Positions 34,370 to 46,489 of a stretch of DNA of 64,000 nt are shown here, piece after piece. Source of the DNA: Sternotherus odoratus (lineage: Eukaryota > Chordata > Testudines > Kinosternidae). The position numbers and the translations under genes were made by a program. A model generated the notes under the pieces. It was not told where the DNA came from. It did no database searches and was given only the letters and a program-made list of their open reading frames with translations. How positions within the stretch are numbered: position 1 is the stretch's first letter; each line of letters starts with the position of its first letter. The stretch is taken from the NCBI GenBank assembly GCA_032164245.1, contig JAVMKO010000001.1, positions 287,873,041 to 287,937,040 on the forward strand, written 5' to 3'.

Positions 34370-34510
34370 TTTTCACAGAGCTTTACAGAGATATTCTTTT
34401 ACACCAAACATCATCCTTGTTTCACAGATGAAGAAGTAAGTGGTTTGCTTAAAATGGTCCATTGAGTCAGTGACAGCCCTGGGAAAAGAACCACAAAAAT
34501 CTAACTTCTA
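34370..34510 (-). repeat. CORE-SINE/MIR, reverse orientation
   Basis: Shows agctttacagagatattcttt, ttgtttcacagatgaagaag and gtcagtgacagccctggg in reverse MIR order; diverged. Confidence 0.65.
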
Positions 34511-37500
34511 ATAACCATCCTTTTCTGGTGACCCTCTTACTGCAGCCAGTCCAGGGAAAGAGTACAGACTCAGATGTTCAAACCTTATGCAAGCACATTT
34601 GTACTAACCCAATCTCTGCACTTCTTGGTCCCAGCGTGCATTTCCAGGGTGGGATTTGCATGCAGAAACACTGCTGCTTATTGCACATCTATAGAAAGGA
34701 CAGTTGTAGAAGTGAGTTTGAAAATCTGGACTGTATTATCCTATCTGGTATTGTCGAATACACTACATTAAATTCAAGTTATCACTTTGTTAAATGATTA
34801 TATACAAAGAAGAGTTTGGGTAAAATCTCTTTAAAATGCATAGACTGAAAAACCCTACTGGCACTTAGATAAGACCATTTTTACTTGGCGCTAGTTCAGC
34901 CTGTACTAATAGCTTAATAATTTTGGCAGACACGCCAGTGAAAAATGTTACTGAACCGGACCCCATTATGTGTGCAAAGTGTAAACAGTTGTTGTCTCGG
35001 GGGAACAGCTACTGTATAGCCCCGGCTGTAAATTGCATATGGTAGATTGCTCCAAATTCGTTCGTGACAAACGACCCTCTGATGCGCTGATGGGATGTTA
35101 TTGTCAATGGCGTGTGATACCAACACCCTTTTTGTGACCGTTCTTAGGTCAGCTTTACAGAGTGCAGCAGCTCTGACCTAAGCTTGGGCCGTTTTTTTGT
35201 GGCTTGCTTTCAGTAGGAAACGCCACAGCTTCTCTAGAGCCAAGTCATAACCACCTGATTTCGGAGCAGTGTATCTCCTTTTCCTCATTAGCCACAAATG
35301 GAGTGGTTGCTTGGACTATTTCGTAACCTGAAAAAATGATATGGAACTGGTTGTGCTTGCAGTTTTTCAGCAAAGCTTTTAAAGCACAGCAAAGCCTTTT
35401 CTTCTCTTCATTACGTTGACTGTTGTGCATGCAGAGTTGTATGATCGTCTGTCTGTGATGCGGGGGGCACCCATTCAGCCACCCTAACTGAAAGCAAGTC
35501 TGAAATTGGCTAAAATGCCTTTGGAAGAAGTTTGATCTAAGCCCGGTCTGCAATTAAAGAACTGCAGTGGTGAAAAGGGGAAGGGGACAAGCGGAAAGTG
35601 GAGGAACACAAAGATTTGGAGTTTTCTTTCAACACTTCTCAGAACTCTGAAATGAGAAGACCCTTCCAGCCAGCACCTGGCAATACCATTGAGTAAGCCT
35701 TCCTGCAGTTTAAATTAAAGTAACTCTGAAACACAGCAGGCTCCTGCTAAAGGGGAGTGGGGGGAGGGGAAGGGAAGAGTCTTTAAAAAAAAGCCCTTTC
35801 TGATGCATTCAGGTAGAAGAGTGTAAAGTAAATAATGAAGTCTGAAGCCGAAGGGCAGCACACAAGAGCATGACTTTGCATTCCATTCAAGTCTGCTGCC
35901 AAGCTGCTGAGAGCTTAGAAAATGAACTGTTAAGCAAGGCACAGCTCTGTGCTCTAATGTGAGCTTGCAAATGCAAACCAGAGTTCCTTGGGAAAGCGCG
36001 TTAGAACCAAGCCACTTGGAACCCAGGCCACTACCAATCATTGTCCTTATCAGACTTTTCCAGGGAGCCAGTAAACATGCATACTTCAGGAAATGGCATG
36101 TTATAAATGTGGGTGACTAAAAGCATTGCAGTGAAAAAGAAGGCAGACTATTATTTATCATCACAGTTGCATAGCTACCATTCCCTTGTTGTGCTAGACT
36201 GGTTGTAGGGAGAGTGATTCACCAAACCATTGTGAAGCTTCATATAAGGTAAGTCTAAATTTTAAATCCTATTGTTTTATTTATTCCTACTATCACCTAG
36301 TTTCCAGTGAAAAGTCATCTGCTCAAGAGGTCACTTCATCCCCTCGCTCAGCAGAGCACACTGCAATGTCAGTTTTCCCAGGCTTACCCCAAGGTGGATG
36401 GGATGAAGGGGGATTTTATTTGTGGTAGATTGGGAGATGTTTACTGGATATTGACTTTTTGTCTCTGTGTAATGATAAAGCTGGTAGGGCAGGCTGGATT
36501 CACGATAAAATGAAGAATTAAAATAGCTATTGAGCTGTGGAATCTGACTACTTTTCTATGTCACATGTTCAATATTTTTGATCAAAATGGGAATAAAAAC
36601 TAATCAAAAGCTGTAGATTTCTGAGTTGTGGATTTACATCTGATTCTAGCTCTTGGAGTATTTCCAGTGTGGAGTGTTAAATCCAGGATGATCATAGTTG
36701 GATCTGATTAACTTGAAGTCAAGTTGAGAGAGAGAGGAAACTGAAACAGAAATCAGTGGACCATAAGAAGTATTTTTTTCTGTGTGCAGTTGAACTTGGT
36801 GACAGATCTGCCTCCCTTTCAGTGAAGTAATGTACCCCAGCTTCCAGTAGTCTCTTCCCAAATGACTATCATTGTCCCCCAAATCAGGCTAATAAAACAC
36901 ACTCAATTTAAAAAGCAATATAAAAATGAATAACCTTAAACTGGTCTTTATTTTTGGTCAGACCCTCCTGTTTCCTGGCATCGAGGGTGGGCCATTTATT
37001 TAGCTGAAGCACAGAAGATGCAGTAAATATCAATGAGTAGGTCAAAATTCCTAATTCTGCTTCCTTCAGCTCACCGGTTTGGAACTGATGGGATCTGAAT
37101 AGCCAGTGCTCAGTGCTCAGCCAGAGCTTGGAACAAGGGAGGGGCAGGGAAATGGAGCAGTTACTGAAGCTAGACTACAGCTCTTATGAGCCTTCATCCA
37201 AAGACTGCACAGTATTGCCTTGAATACTGCAGGGGCGATATGCAGATTTGGCATTCAAGACAGAAATTTTGGGAGTGGGGTGAGCAGGCTCTCAATAGGA
37301 TTTTAGATGAGCCTAGAGAGTCCCTTGCCTCTTGTGGTGTGACCAGAACTGAAATTTACATCCTGCCAGTTTATTTATGATATTTTATATTTGTAAAGAG
37401 GAGGAATTTCTTCAGGTTACGTACGGACTTCTGGTACAGCCTTTGTCATTGTTGTCAGTTGTTTTCATCAGAGGTCTGGAAAGGGAGTCGGTGCTTTTAA

Positions 37501-37939
37501 TTGCGGCTGCAGAAGTGCAAAATCATCTGATTCCAGTTTGTGTCATGGAGAATTGCTGGAAAATTACCCAAGAGGACAGAGAATTCAAGAATGCATGTAG
37601 AGAGAATTCTCACTGACTTCAGTGGGAATTGCATCTGCTACACCCATGCCAAATTAGGGGATAAAGCATTGTGAGGGGGGTGGGACTCTGCTATAGCGCA
37701 TGTCAGTTACCACTTTGGTTATCAGAGATTTTTAGATTTTATTTGGGATAACTATCTTTAGAGTTTTCACAAGCTTGAGTAAACCAGATTTTGTCAGGCC
37801 TGTTTTTCCATCCGATCCTCCCCATCTGTCTCCCCTACCCCATCCCATCGCTTTGTAGGAGTTGATTTTACACAAATAATGTCTGATTATTTAAAAAATT
37901 TGAATTACTTCTCATCCATCGGTAGAACAATTGGTCTAC
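34511..37939. other. long repeat-poor stretch, candidate conserved non-coding DNA at 34830-35140
   Basis: At 3.4 kb this is one of the longer repeat-free parts of the window. The 34830-35140 part has SOX-like attgtcaatgg, aattgcatatgg and a ttcgttcgtgacaaacga near-palindrome. An aggtcag/ctgacct inverted pair lies near 35147-35180. No open frame has a recognisable domain (longest 108 residues). Confidence 0.4.
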
Positions 37940-38225
37940 ATCCTGATCAGATTTAGCCTTCTTATCTTCACCTTCAAAGCTCTGCCCAGCTAAATCCCTG
38001 CAGGCTTCTCAGTCCTTCAAATTCCTCCTTAAAACCCACTCCCCATCTGCTTTGTGTCCCCTTTCTGTCTGGTGCTATTTGCTCCTGGTGCCCAACTGAA
38101 ATTGTCTGTACTGAGTTTGTTAACATGTATGTACAGCAGACCCTCCAAGGGTCAGGGACCTTTTCTTTATCTGTCCTTAAAAAGCAAAATGAGGCTAGTA
38201 TGTAAATATCAATAATAGATGAAAG
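37940..38225 (+). repeat. L3/CR1-like or SINE tail, diverged
   Basis: The aaagctctgcccagctaaatccc and ttcaaattcctccttaaaaccc blocks, followed by tgtacagcagaccctcc, recall the 3' part of an L3-type LINE with the common amniote SINE tail. Confidence 0.5.
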
Positions 38226-38515
38226 CAAACAAACAAAAAACAAGGAAAGCCTAAATATTTTAAAATTAGATTTGCCCTATCATACTGTATTTCCATATTT
38301 CCAGGTAGCCCACAGTCTTGGAGCTTAAAAAGTCTCAAGAGAGTAATTTTGAGGTGAACAGATCAATTAGCGTTACCAATTTATTTACATTAGATGCATA
38401 GCATTGAGTTTGTCTTCTGTTTTTTGAAGTGCTGGGTTCCATTCGCTGAGTTGTACTGGTTCATTATCTTAATATTAAAAAATATGAATGCAGGTGTGGG
38501 TGAAATGGTCTAGTA

Positions 38516-38640
38516 GATTCTGTACTAGTGTTGGCAGTCAAGAGGCAGTGGGGTTCTGTCACTGACTCTGTCTGACCTAGGAGAAGTCACTTCACATCTC
38601 TGTGCCTCACTTTCCTCATATGTGACAGTGGTATGATGAC
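38516..38640 (+). repeat. CORE-SINE/MIR
   Basis: Contains ggttctgtcactgactctgtctgacc, gagaagtcacttcacatctc and tgtgcctcactttcctcat in forward MIR order. Confidence 0.82.
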
Positions 38641-39589
38641 ACAGAGCCCATATCCAACCTTCCTGGTTTAGGATTTAAAAATGCTATATAAGAGGGTATT
38701 TTTAGGCCTAATCCTGACACCTTTCCACAGTTTTTGTCCCATTTACTCAAGCAAACTCCCAATGACTTTAGTAGAGCTCTGGAAGGGGAGAGCCTGGGGA
38801 GCTGGCCTCCTATTTTGATTATTATTGCTGATTGTTTTCTAATAATGTCCCCATTTCATAAAATCCATGTCCCCCTTAGCTGACACATTGTTCTGCTGCC
38901 CCACACCTCTCTTGCTGTGGTAAAGTCTAACATTTGTAACCAGCTATATGAGCATATTCAATGAGAGGCTGTAACGAGCTCTCACAGGAATTCACAGAGG
39001 CAGGAGAAGAGACTAATTTCTCCACACTGAGGTGATAACACTGAGTAAATGCCATTAGGTTGACCACATCCTGTGGTAAATAACATAACACCCAGGTTAA
39101 AGATTTATATGTAGTCAAAGGGAATCACAGCCATAGAGCCCAATCCTGCCCCGCTGTCTTCAGTGGGAGTTTTGTCATTGACTTCATTGAGAGCCCACCT
39201 ATAGCCACAATAACTAATATACTGTATTTATTATGCTGCCTTTTATTTTAAAGGACACTCAGGTATTCAATACAGAAACCAGATCATTGCTGAAATGCAA
39301 CTCCCAAAAAACAGTTGCCACTCAGGGCACACGGGACCATAATTTGTAAGTCCACAGTTGAAACAACCACAGTCAGGCTGCATGCAACTGAGCTCAATCA
39401 CCTCAGAAGGGTGAAGGACAATTTAAAAGTCAACCTTTGACACTTCCGCTGTAGGATCTGAGATACCCCATTATCCCCCTTGCTTTAATACATTGTGCCC
39501 TCACATCCTTTATTTTTGGCCAAATTTCCCATTGAAGCCAATGAGAAGTTTTGCTTAGAAATAAATAACACAAGGATTATCATTGTTTG
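38641..39589. other. unique non-coding DNA
   Basis: Nothing recognised beyond a short 'gccctattcagtggg'-like palindromic scrap near 39140. Confidence 0.45.
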
Positions 39590-39780
39590 TATTTCAGTAG
39601 TGCCAATGGGCCCCATCATGCTAAGTGCTGTAAAACCCCAGAGTAAGATGAGACAATCCTAGTCCTGAAGAACCTACCAACTGTATAGAGAAGGGATGGG
39701 ATGGGGAAGAGAGGCACAGAAAGATGGCCAAGATCACACACAACATGAGTGGCAGTTCCAGGAACGGAACTCAGGTCTTT
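39590..39780 (-). repeat. amniote CORE-SINE, reverse orientation
   Basis: Starts tgtatttcagtagtgcca, then ccccatcatgctaagtgctg, agaggcacagaaagatggcc and a ggaacggaactcaggtct end, in the reverse order of the SINE at 18735-19005. Confidence 0.8.
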
Positions 39781-39782
39781 TA

Positions 39783-40063
39783 AGGTACGGCTCCACTGCA
39801 GTTGGGAAATTCATACTGGTGAGGCTCCAGCTGGCACACTAAAAATAGCTGTGTGGCTTTTGCTGCTCCCTCAGAGACTTTGGCTAAGCACCTAAATTCA
39901 AGCCTAGGGAGGCGAGCTGGAGTGCAGATGGCTAGCCTGCTGGAGCTGCAAAGTCCATGCTGCTTTTTTTTTTTGAGCGTGCTGTCTTGAGCCCAGCTAG
40001 TGCAAGTCTGTCTAGTGGCACTGGGAGGCTCGCGCTCAGCTCCAGTGTAGACATACACAAGGG
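39783..40063. mobile_element. Harbinger-like terminal-inverted-repeat element
   Basis: The left end AAGGTACGGCTCCACTGCAG and the reverse complement of the right end, CTTGTGTATGTCTACACTGG, are diverged inverted repeats of the GTCTACACTG kind. The middle has gaggcgagctggag/ctccagctgg words in both orientations. The target duplication is not clear. Confidence 0.5.
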
Positions 40064-40733
40064 CAGTCCCTGTCCACCAGCCTGCAGTGCCTCTCTGTAT
40101 GCCCTGTTGTGTTGATTGGTAAATGACGATGTGATCACTGTCTGCTGTCTTAACTTTTCTATCTGCATTTTCTAGAGTAAGACAATACAGCGTGGACTTT
40201 CATCTCTCCAGTGTTTTAAACAGTTACGGTTTTCCTCCAAGCTATATAAATTGCATGCATTTAATATTTAGTTATCTCTAGTCTGTTTACACTAATTTTC
40301 ATTAATGCAATACATCTAGTAACAGAGGTAGAGTGGATTTCTTTTCTCTTTTTGTTTCATATTAAAGCCTTGAGGGAAGCCCACTGGTTTTGATCACTCT
40401 CTACTGTGATGTAAGCCAGTGTTTAAGTTCTGCTCCAGTGGAATGTCTGAGACTTACAGTCATGAATGATGTAGGTTATTTCCTCTTTTCCTGGCTGCTC
40501 TATTTATAATTAACATTGTTTGCATCTCCCATGCAGTCATGAGAGAGTGTGTAAAAAAGATACAATCACAGCTCACTCTTCATTTGACTTGTTTTATCCA
40601 ACTACATTCTGTTTTTAGTTTTCTTCAGTGCTACCTAACAGGATCATTGTTTCTGTAGCTAAGAGTGTATGGCTTCATCCTCCTCTAAGGCTATGGTGAC
40701 CCAGTTTTTTGCTGCCTTACATGTGATATTGTC
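40064..40733. other. unique non-coding DNA
   Basis: Nothing recognised. Confidence 0.5.
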
Positions 40734-40807
40734 ATTTACACCTGTGCAAAATGCTGTCAAATCAGAATAACAGCATTTCACACCCACAGGTGTGCACAAG
40801 TGTAAAT
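40734..40807. repeat. small palindromic repeat (TTACACC family)
   Basis: ATTTACACCTGTGCAAAATG at the left is mirrored by the interrupted right arm ending GTGCACAAGTGTAAAT. Related halves occur at about 385-480, 25545-25615, 43945-44028 and 47778-47812. Confidence 0.7.
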
Positions 40808-41118
40808 TATTACCCTTGGGTTTTCCAAACTCAGTTGGGATCCTTTGGGCCTGATAACGAGTTCACTTACATGGCACATTAAACTAGGGTAGCTCTGTTG
40901 ACTTTATTTGTGCCACTGAGAGATTTGAATAAGTTCTTCTTTGTATAGAGGAGTCCAAGCCTTGAAGTTAGTGTTTATAAGTTCTCAGGACATTCTGAGG
41001 TTTAAGATGTAGGGCTTTGTTTGATGGTTCTACAAGGAAGTCACAAAGATCAGATGTGGATCAGAATTGCCTTAAAGCTGTACAGAATTCAGAGCCAGGA
41101 TTTTGTTGTACCTTATAG

Positions 41119-41354
41119 CAGTGGTCCCCAACCCCCGGGCCGCGGACCGGTACCGGGCCGTGGATCGATCGCTACCGGGCCGCGGACGCGTTCCCGGAAG
41201 TGTCCGCCGAAAAGCCGCAGTTTCACTTTTCGGAGTGAATTCGAATTACTAGTGAATTTCTACTAGTGAATTCGGCGGCTTTTCGGCTTTTCGGCGGCGG
41301 CGGCGAAGAAAAAAGAAATCCGGTCCGTGCCGCAAAAAAGGTTGGGGACCACTG
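41119..41354. mobile_element. hAT MITE (CAGTGGTCCCCAAC type), 236 bp
   Basis: Starts CAGTGGTCCCCAACCC and ends GGTTGGGGACCACTG. The 8-bp duplication CCTTATAG is perfect (41111-41118 and 41355-41362). It carries tgtccgccgaaaagccgc, the module found in the other hAT terminus family. Confidence 0.95.
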
Positions 41355-41362
41355 CCTTATAG

Positions 41363-43130
41363 CACAGTGTCCTGGCAGTGGAAAGCCAATATACAGAGGA
41401 GGCTGGTTAGCACAAAGCAGCTGCAGCCTGCCCTCCACTGGAGTGTAATGGAGGGTCCCTGTAGCTGAAGAAGTGTGCATCGCTGGCTGATTCAGTGCAT
41501 CACTGCAGCAGTATCTGAGGGCAGGGCTTTTGCTTATCACCCAAATTAAAATTGCCTCTCCTAGGCAGAAAAGCCAAAGTAGGGTAGGGAACTAGATCCA
41601 ATGAATTTGGACCTCAATCCAGCAAACCTCCCCCTTTTACAGATATTTCTAAGATTCAAGAGTGTTACACATGCTTGCACTGCCTGTAGGTAGGAAATTA
41701 TAAAGCTGGGCTGGGCTATGCCATGTTGAGTTATTGAATGAGACACATCATACAGACTTTTGGAAAGAGGGATGTGAAATGGCAAAGCAAACACAATAAG
41801 CAGCATTCTCTGTCAATGGACGCACTGGCTGTCCTTAACAAATGCTGAAAAGGACATAGTTAGGCATATCCTCAACATGGCTTTTGCTCCAGGATAGGAA
41901 CAATGGGAAACAGACCTTGGATATAAAATCCAGATGGCTCTTGCATGGCTACATTGTCATGATCCAAGAAAAAATGGCAAGCAGAACTCTGAATAGCGCT
42001 CAGCAAATCTCCAACGATTCTGAGATCGAAGTCCGATAAAACTGAAGAAGGGATTGGTCACCCCACAGGGTTTAGTTTGCAGTGGTTGTCACTAGTCTAG
42101 TAAGGCTCTGAGTGGGCCTGGTGACCCTGTGGGATTCTGAGTGGACAGTTCTATGCCTACCCAAAGGAAGACTTTTCTGAGCACACCTGAGGCTCGTGTG
42201 TGAATTTTTGTATCAAAATCATGTGTGATTGGCAGATTCCACTGAGTTTTGCCTTGGGATTTCAGGTTCCCTTGATTTCAGTGCTCCAGTGGAATTCTGT
42301 GACTGGGCAAGGTGGCAACCCATGTGGGGCCAGAACAGAAGAAAGCCTCCGAGTCTCTCCCAGCTTTGATTATATTGGGTCAGTTGCCAAGAGTCCCACT
42401 GGAGTTCCAGCTTTTCAGAAGAGGCTTGGCAGCAGCAACTAGTCGGAGTTGAATTTTTTTAAAGAAAAAGGACCAATAAATGGCTCATGGAGACCATGAG
42501 GTTCCCGAGCACCTTCTGGCACCTTCTGTTCTAGTATCTCAATGTGCTAGCCAAAATGTAGGTATCTTTATTCAGTGCCTGAATGTGGACTTGTGTTTTC
42601 AAAACTGGAAATGTTGGCTGAATTTGGAGTTTCCAAAACTTTAGGTTAATCCCCCACTCCTTGAGGAACGTAAAGGTGATCACACTGCTGTTTCAGTGTG
42701 CTGTGTGTTGCTTAAGGCCTACCCTATTGCAGACCAGGATGTGGGTCGTCATGTCTAATGGGCAGAGCTGTGGCCATCCGGTCTAGTGGACAGAGCCTGA
42801 GCCCAGAATCAAGAGTCAGAGCCAACGGTCAGGAATCAGGAGTCAGAAACCTAGCAGGGTTGGAGCAGGGCTGGCAAAGGACCGGTCACAGCTGTGGGAA
42901 TAAGTGTGGAGCAGCCAGCAACCACCTTCTTCTGCTTGATGGTGAAACATTCTCACCAGCTGAGTATGTACCACCTGCTACATCCATCATACGATCATGC
43001 CATGACGCTTGCTTCTCTCTCTCTCTTTGCCTGTCACCCCCCAGCCGGGGTATGGGCCACCAACTGGTGTTGGTGTTTCAGTAGCAATTGGTTCCCTTAC
43101 GGGGTGGAGTTGCTAGCCCCACGCCCATGT
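41363..43130. other. unclassified non-coding DNA
   Basis: No gene. The 42780-42880 part (agtcagagccaacggtcaggaatcaggagtcag) is internally repetitive and resembles 10290-10320 and 4215-4250; it may be LTR debris. Confidence 0.4.
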
Positions 43131-43212
43131 TAAGCCTACAGCACCTGGTATTCCCAGGAGGTCTCCCATCCAAGTACTAGCCCTGCTCTATATCCTTCAG
43201 TGAACATGGTAG
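43131..43212 (-). pseudogene. 5S rRNA-derived pseudogene
   Basis: On the minus strand the sequence gives the 3' half of 5S rRNA almost intact, including TACTTGGATGGGAGACC (box C of the internal control region), then ctgggaataccaggtgctgt and aggctt. The 5' half is short and rearranged (ccctaccatgttcact ... agcagggc). A Pol III-type T run on the minus strand is not seen. It could also be the head of a 5S-derived SINE, but no SINE body is attached. Confidence 0.8.
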
Positions 43213-43944
43213 GGCTTTTTTAATGTTACCTGCCACGACATTATCCCCATTCTCCAGATAGACAGATAACAGGCACAAGGATTAATGCTGCACTGACTGG
43301 GGCAAGTGAAATGTTACTCTTTGGGAGTGACGGTCACTTATATCAGGGTTAAATTTATGCTGCAGGGATATTAGTTCTTGCCATTTCCTAATAGCCGTAA
43401 CTGCTGGTTCCTGTTGTCATTATGGGGACACTGACTTCTAACTATATTCATAAGTGGAAGATAGCTATTTCTCTAAACCACCCATTCCTCCCTGCATTTA
43501 AAAACCTTCCCTTCAGTGTTGTGTAGTAATTGCTGCTGTTGGTAGTTCTCTGAATAGTTCTGTGGATGTGTGGTAATATTTTGTTAATGTTTTGGAGAAG
43601 GCCCACGGAGTTGGAGATTATTATATCAAATTTCATAAGAGTCAACAAACAGGCTTGCTTATCATTCATTTACTTCCCATTAGTTGAACAAATTACCGCT
43701 CTGTGCAGTTGGATAAACTGCTGCGGATTCCACCATCAAGATAAAATTAAATGAGGGTGGATTCGTGAAATAGTCAAGGAATATGTACAAACACTTGGTG
43801 ATTTATTTTTTGCAGTGTTTTTTTTTTGTTTGTTTTGTTTTTTTTAAAATGCTATTTCTATTAAACTTCCACTCTAAAAGTGAAAGCCACGGACGGTAAA
43901 GCTACATGATGGAAAAATCTGAAGGCATGTGTATATCCTGCAGT
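43213..43944. other. unique non-coding DNA
   Basis: A reverse MIR scrap may lie at 43240-43290. A T-rich run lies at 43818-43850. No gene. Confidence 0.4.
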
Positions 43945-44028
43945 TACATTGAGCCTGATTCTCCACTGCCTTGCGTCTTCTGTGATCATTTACACCTATG
44001 CAAAGTGGATGTAAAACTCTACCAAATC
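43945..44028. repeat. half of a TTACACC-family palindromic repeat
   Basis: The gagcctgattctccactgcc ... catttacacctatgcaaagtgg stretch corresponds to one arm. A second copy of its first 25 bases is at 47781. Confidence 0.6.
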
Positions 44029-44029
44029 A

Positions 44030-44859
44030 GTGTGGAAACTTGCAGTGCCTGATTGCTACCAGTCAGTCAGAAATCAATTTGGAGCTGAGAAATCTACTGC
44101 TGGGGCCATTGTGATGCAGGTGTGCAGAGCCATTAATCACCTCCTGCTATTCAGGGCTTTGACTGTCAGCACTGTGCAGGACATAGTGGATGGATTTGCA
44201 GCAGTGAGGTTCCTGAATGATGGTGGCATGATGGATGGCATACACATTCCTAATTTGGCACCAGATTATCTTGCCACTGAGTACAAACGGGAAGAGCTCC
44301 TTTTCTGTGGTTATCCAAGCATTGGTGGATCACCAGGAACACTTCACTGACATCAGTGTGGGCTGGTCAGGAAAGGGGCATGACTCTCATCTTTCAGAAC
44401 ACTGGACTGTTCAGAGAGGTGCAAGCAGGGGCTTCCTTACCCGAATGGTAGATTACCACTGGGAATGTTGAAATGCCAACAGTGATCCTGGTGACCCAGC
44501 CGACTTCTTCCTCCCCTGTCTCATGAAGTCATACACTGAGCACTTTAACAGCACCCAGGAATGAATCAGCTACTGGCTCAGCAGGTGCAGAATGTCAGTG
44601 GAATGTGCTTTTGGTTATTTGAAAGGACGTTGGTGGTGTTTACTCACAAGACTGGACCTCAGTGTGAAAAATATCCCAGCGGTTCTAGCTGCCTGGTGCA
44701 TCCTGAATTATATCCATGAAGCAAAGTGGGAAAAGTTTCCACCAGGATGAGGCCTACTGAATTTAAACAGCCAGATACAAGAGCTAGAAGAGCTCAGCGC
44801 ATAGCTAGACAGCTCAGTGAGGCTTTGAACGACCATTTTAATAGTGAGTCAGAGTAGTG
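44030..44859 (+). pseudogene. PIF/Harbinger (HARBI1-like) DDE transposase remnant
   Basis: Three successive frames can be joined by eye into one transposase-like protein. The first (from 44030) has VGNQFG-like sequence and AAVRFLNDGGMMDGIHIP, with the first catalytic Asp at 44234-44236. The second frame (to 44471) gives IQALVDHQEHFTDISVGW. The third gives a DP pair (44493-44495) at the place of the second Asp, then RCRMSVECAFGYLKGRWW with the catalytic Glu at 44601-44603, followed by RPTEFKQPD near the C end. Frameshifts and an in-frame stop make it inactive. The N-terminus is missing. A domesticated HARBI1 gene is excluded by the breaks. Confidence 0.85.
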
Positions 44860-45279
44860 TGTATTATTGTAGTGTGGTCTATCTGGCCTTGCTCTTGTGT
44901 GACCTGGTAGAGATGGTGTGATGGTTGCTGTACATGTAGGATTATAAGATTGTCAGTGCACCTATTCATTTTGTTTGTGCATGGTCCTATGAATTGTGCT
45001 ACATTGTGAAGCAACAAGTGATTGTTCGCTTTCAGAACTGCTACACACTTGGCAGCACATGTTGTGAACTAACAAAGATTGTGTTCTAAACAAAGAATTT
45101 TATTCTGTAACAGAAGCAGTGTTGTCCATCGTCCCCTCCCCCCACAAAACAAACTGTGCAATTTTACTACAATTGCATTAAAAACATCCAAACTCTCTTA
45201 ATAAATTAAGAGAATAGAACTTATGAAAAGGAAAGAACATTGATGTACATTTCAGCTACAGCTTCACCAACCGTGGCTT

Positions 45280-45584
45280 TCACAGGTCTGATTGCTGGCC
45301 TCCCTGACCTTCTGGCATGCCTGCCGCAGCTCCTTGACTTTCACTCAGCACTGCTGCTGGTCCCTGTCATATTGCTTCTCCTGCATCCCCTGAGCAATCT
45401 GCTTGTAGGTGTCCACATTTCTACAGCTGGTTTGGAGCTGTGTCTGCACAGCCTCTTCTCCCCACAGGCCCAAGAGAACCAATACCTCCTGTCTGCTCCA
45501 GGCAGGATTGTGGCTGGAGTGTGTAGCTGGCATGATTAGCAGGGCAGTTGCACTCAACAATGGAGAACTGCTAGGTGTGCTCAC
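45280..45584 (-). pseudogene. Myb/SANT-like protein of the Harbinger element, remnant
   Basis: The minus-strand frame 45345-45584 includes NPAWSRQEVLVLLGLWGEEA, then CRNVDTYKQIAQGMQEKQYDRD, with the tryptophan spacing of a Myb_DNA-bind_4/SANT-like trihelix domain. After a stop the homology continues as VKVKELRQACQKVREA to about 45280. In PIF/Harbinger elements this second protein binds the transposon DNA and helps bring the transposase to the nucleus. Its convergent placement beside the transposase fits that role. Broken by the stop. Confidence 0.75.
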
Positions 45585-45938
45585 CAGGCCGAGAAATCAG
45601 GAAAAGGGATTTCAAAAATGTACAGGACTTTAAAGAGGAGAGGATGTTTCCAGTTTCCCTGACCCCTGACCTCCATGGTCACCAGAGCAGTCAGTGTGGG
45701 GCACTGTGGCACAGCTGCTGGAGGACAGTTAGGGTTGACATAAGTAACTCTGCCTCTATACTTGCACTGCATTGGCCTAAGTACATCAACAGTGGCTCTA
45801 CCCAACCTGGGGAAGTGGTGTTACTGTGTCATGAAATGGGGGGCTTACATCGCTGGGAGATAAGTTTAAGTGTAGACACATGCACAATTATGTCAATGTC
45901 AGCTGCCTTGCATAGACCTAACTTTGACCAAGGCCTAA

Positions 45939-46489
45939 GATATAAATGACCACAGAGGGTGTCAGGCACTGAAGAATCATGTTTCTGATTTTGCCTTTAT
46001 CCCCCGCTATGCTGAAAGTAAAACATTGATTGATTACCTCTTAGCAGAGGCAAAGGGGCTCAGCCCTCTTGTTACCTCGGCTGTGGTGGACACACTCATT
46101 CATCCTCCTCCTATCTTGCTGGCAACTCCTTCAATGTCCCCTGTGTGGACTGAGGAGTTTCAAACTCATAATGAAAACAATTTGAGCATCAAGCACCCTT
46201 GAACGAGGTCCATCCACTTTTCCTTTCATTTGCTTTTACCACCTAACAAGGATTCTTCCTTGTATCGTTCTTTTCTTCAGGTGCTCTCCAGATCTTTTTA
46301 TTAGAGTATTAGTGTTAAGTTCAAGTGGCTTCTGCAATTCCTCCCACAATGTACAAAATCCTCATCTTGTGCTTGGACTGTGTTCACACAAGAGGGTTTT
46401 GTTGGTGCAAAATGGATCCACTTTCACATTAAGGTCATAGTCATAACAAAACATCTTTCTGCAGTGGCCAGCTCACACGGAGAATAAGG
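45939..46489. other. unique non-coding DNA
   Basis: Nothing recognised. Confidence 0.45.

Larger units (their letters stand above)
44030..45935. mobile_element. degenerate PIF/Harbinger element, 5'-truncated
   Basis: Holds remnants of both genes typical of this superfamily, a DDE transposase on plus and a Myb/SANT-like gene on minus, arranged convergently. The right end terminates in ...tttgaccaaggcc followed by TAA (45936-45938), the usual Harbinger target. No left terminus is recognised, so the copy appears truncated just upstream of the transposase. Confidence 0.75.

Noticed and set aside
35715..36041. 108-residue minus-strand frame in repeat-poor DNA
   Set aside because: No domain, no start or splice context, and the length is expected by chance in such DNA.
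39962..39974. Poly(T) run as a Pol III terminator or retrocopy tail
   Set aside because: It is internal to a terminal-inverted-repeat element and no Pol III gene or processed copy adjoins it.
44030..44859. Domesticated HARBI1 gene
   Set aside because: Two frameshifts and an in-frame stop, plus a transposon Myb gene and right terminus beside it, show a dead element.
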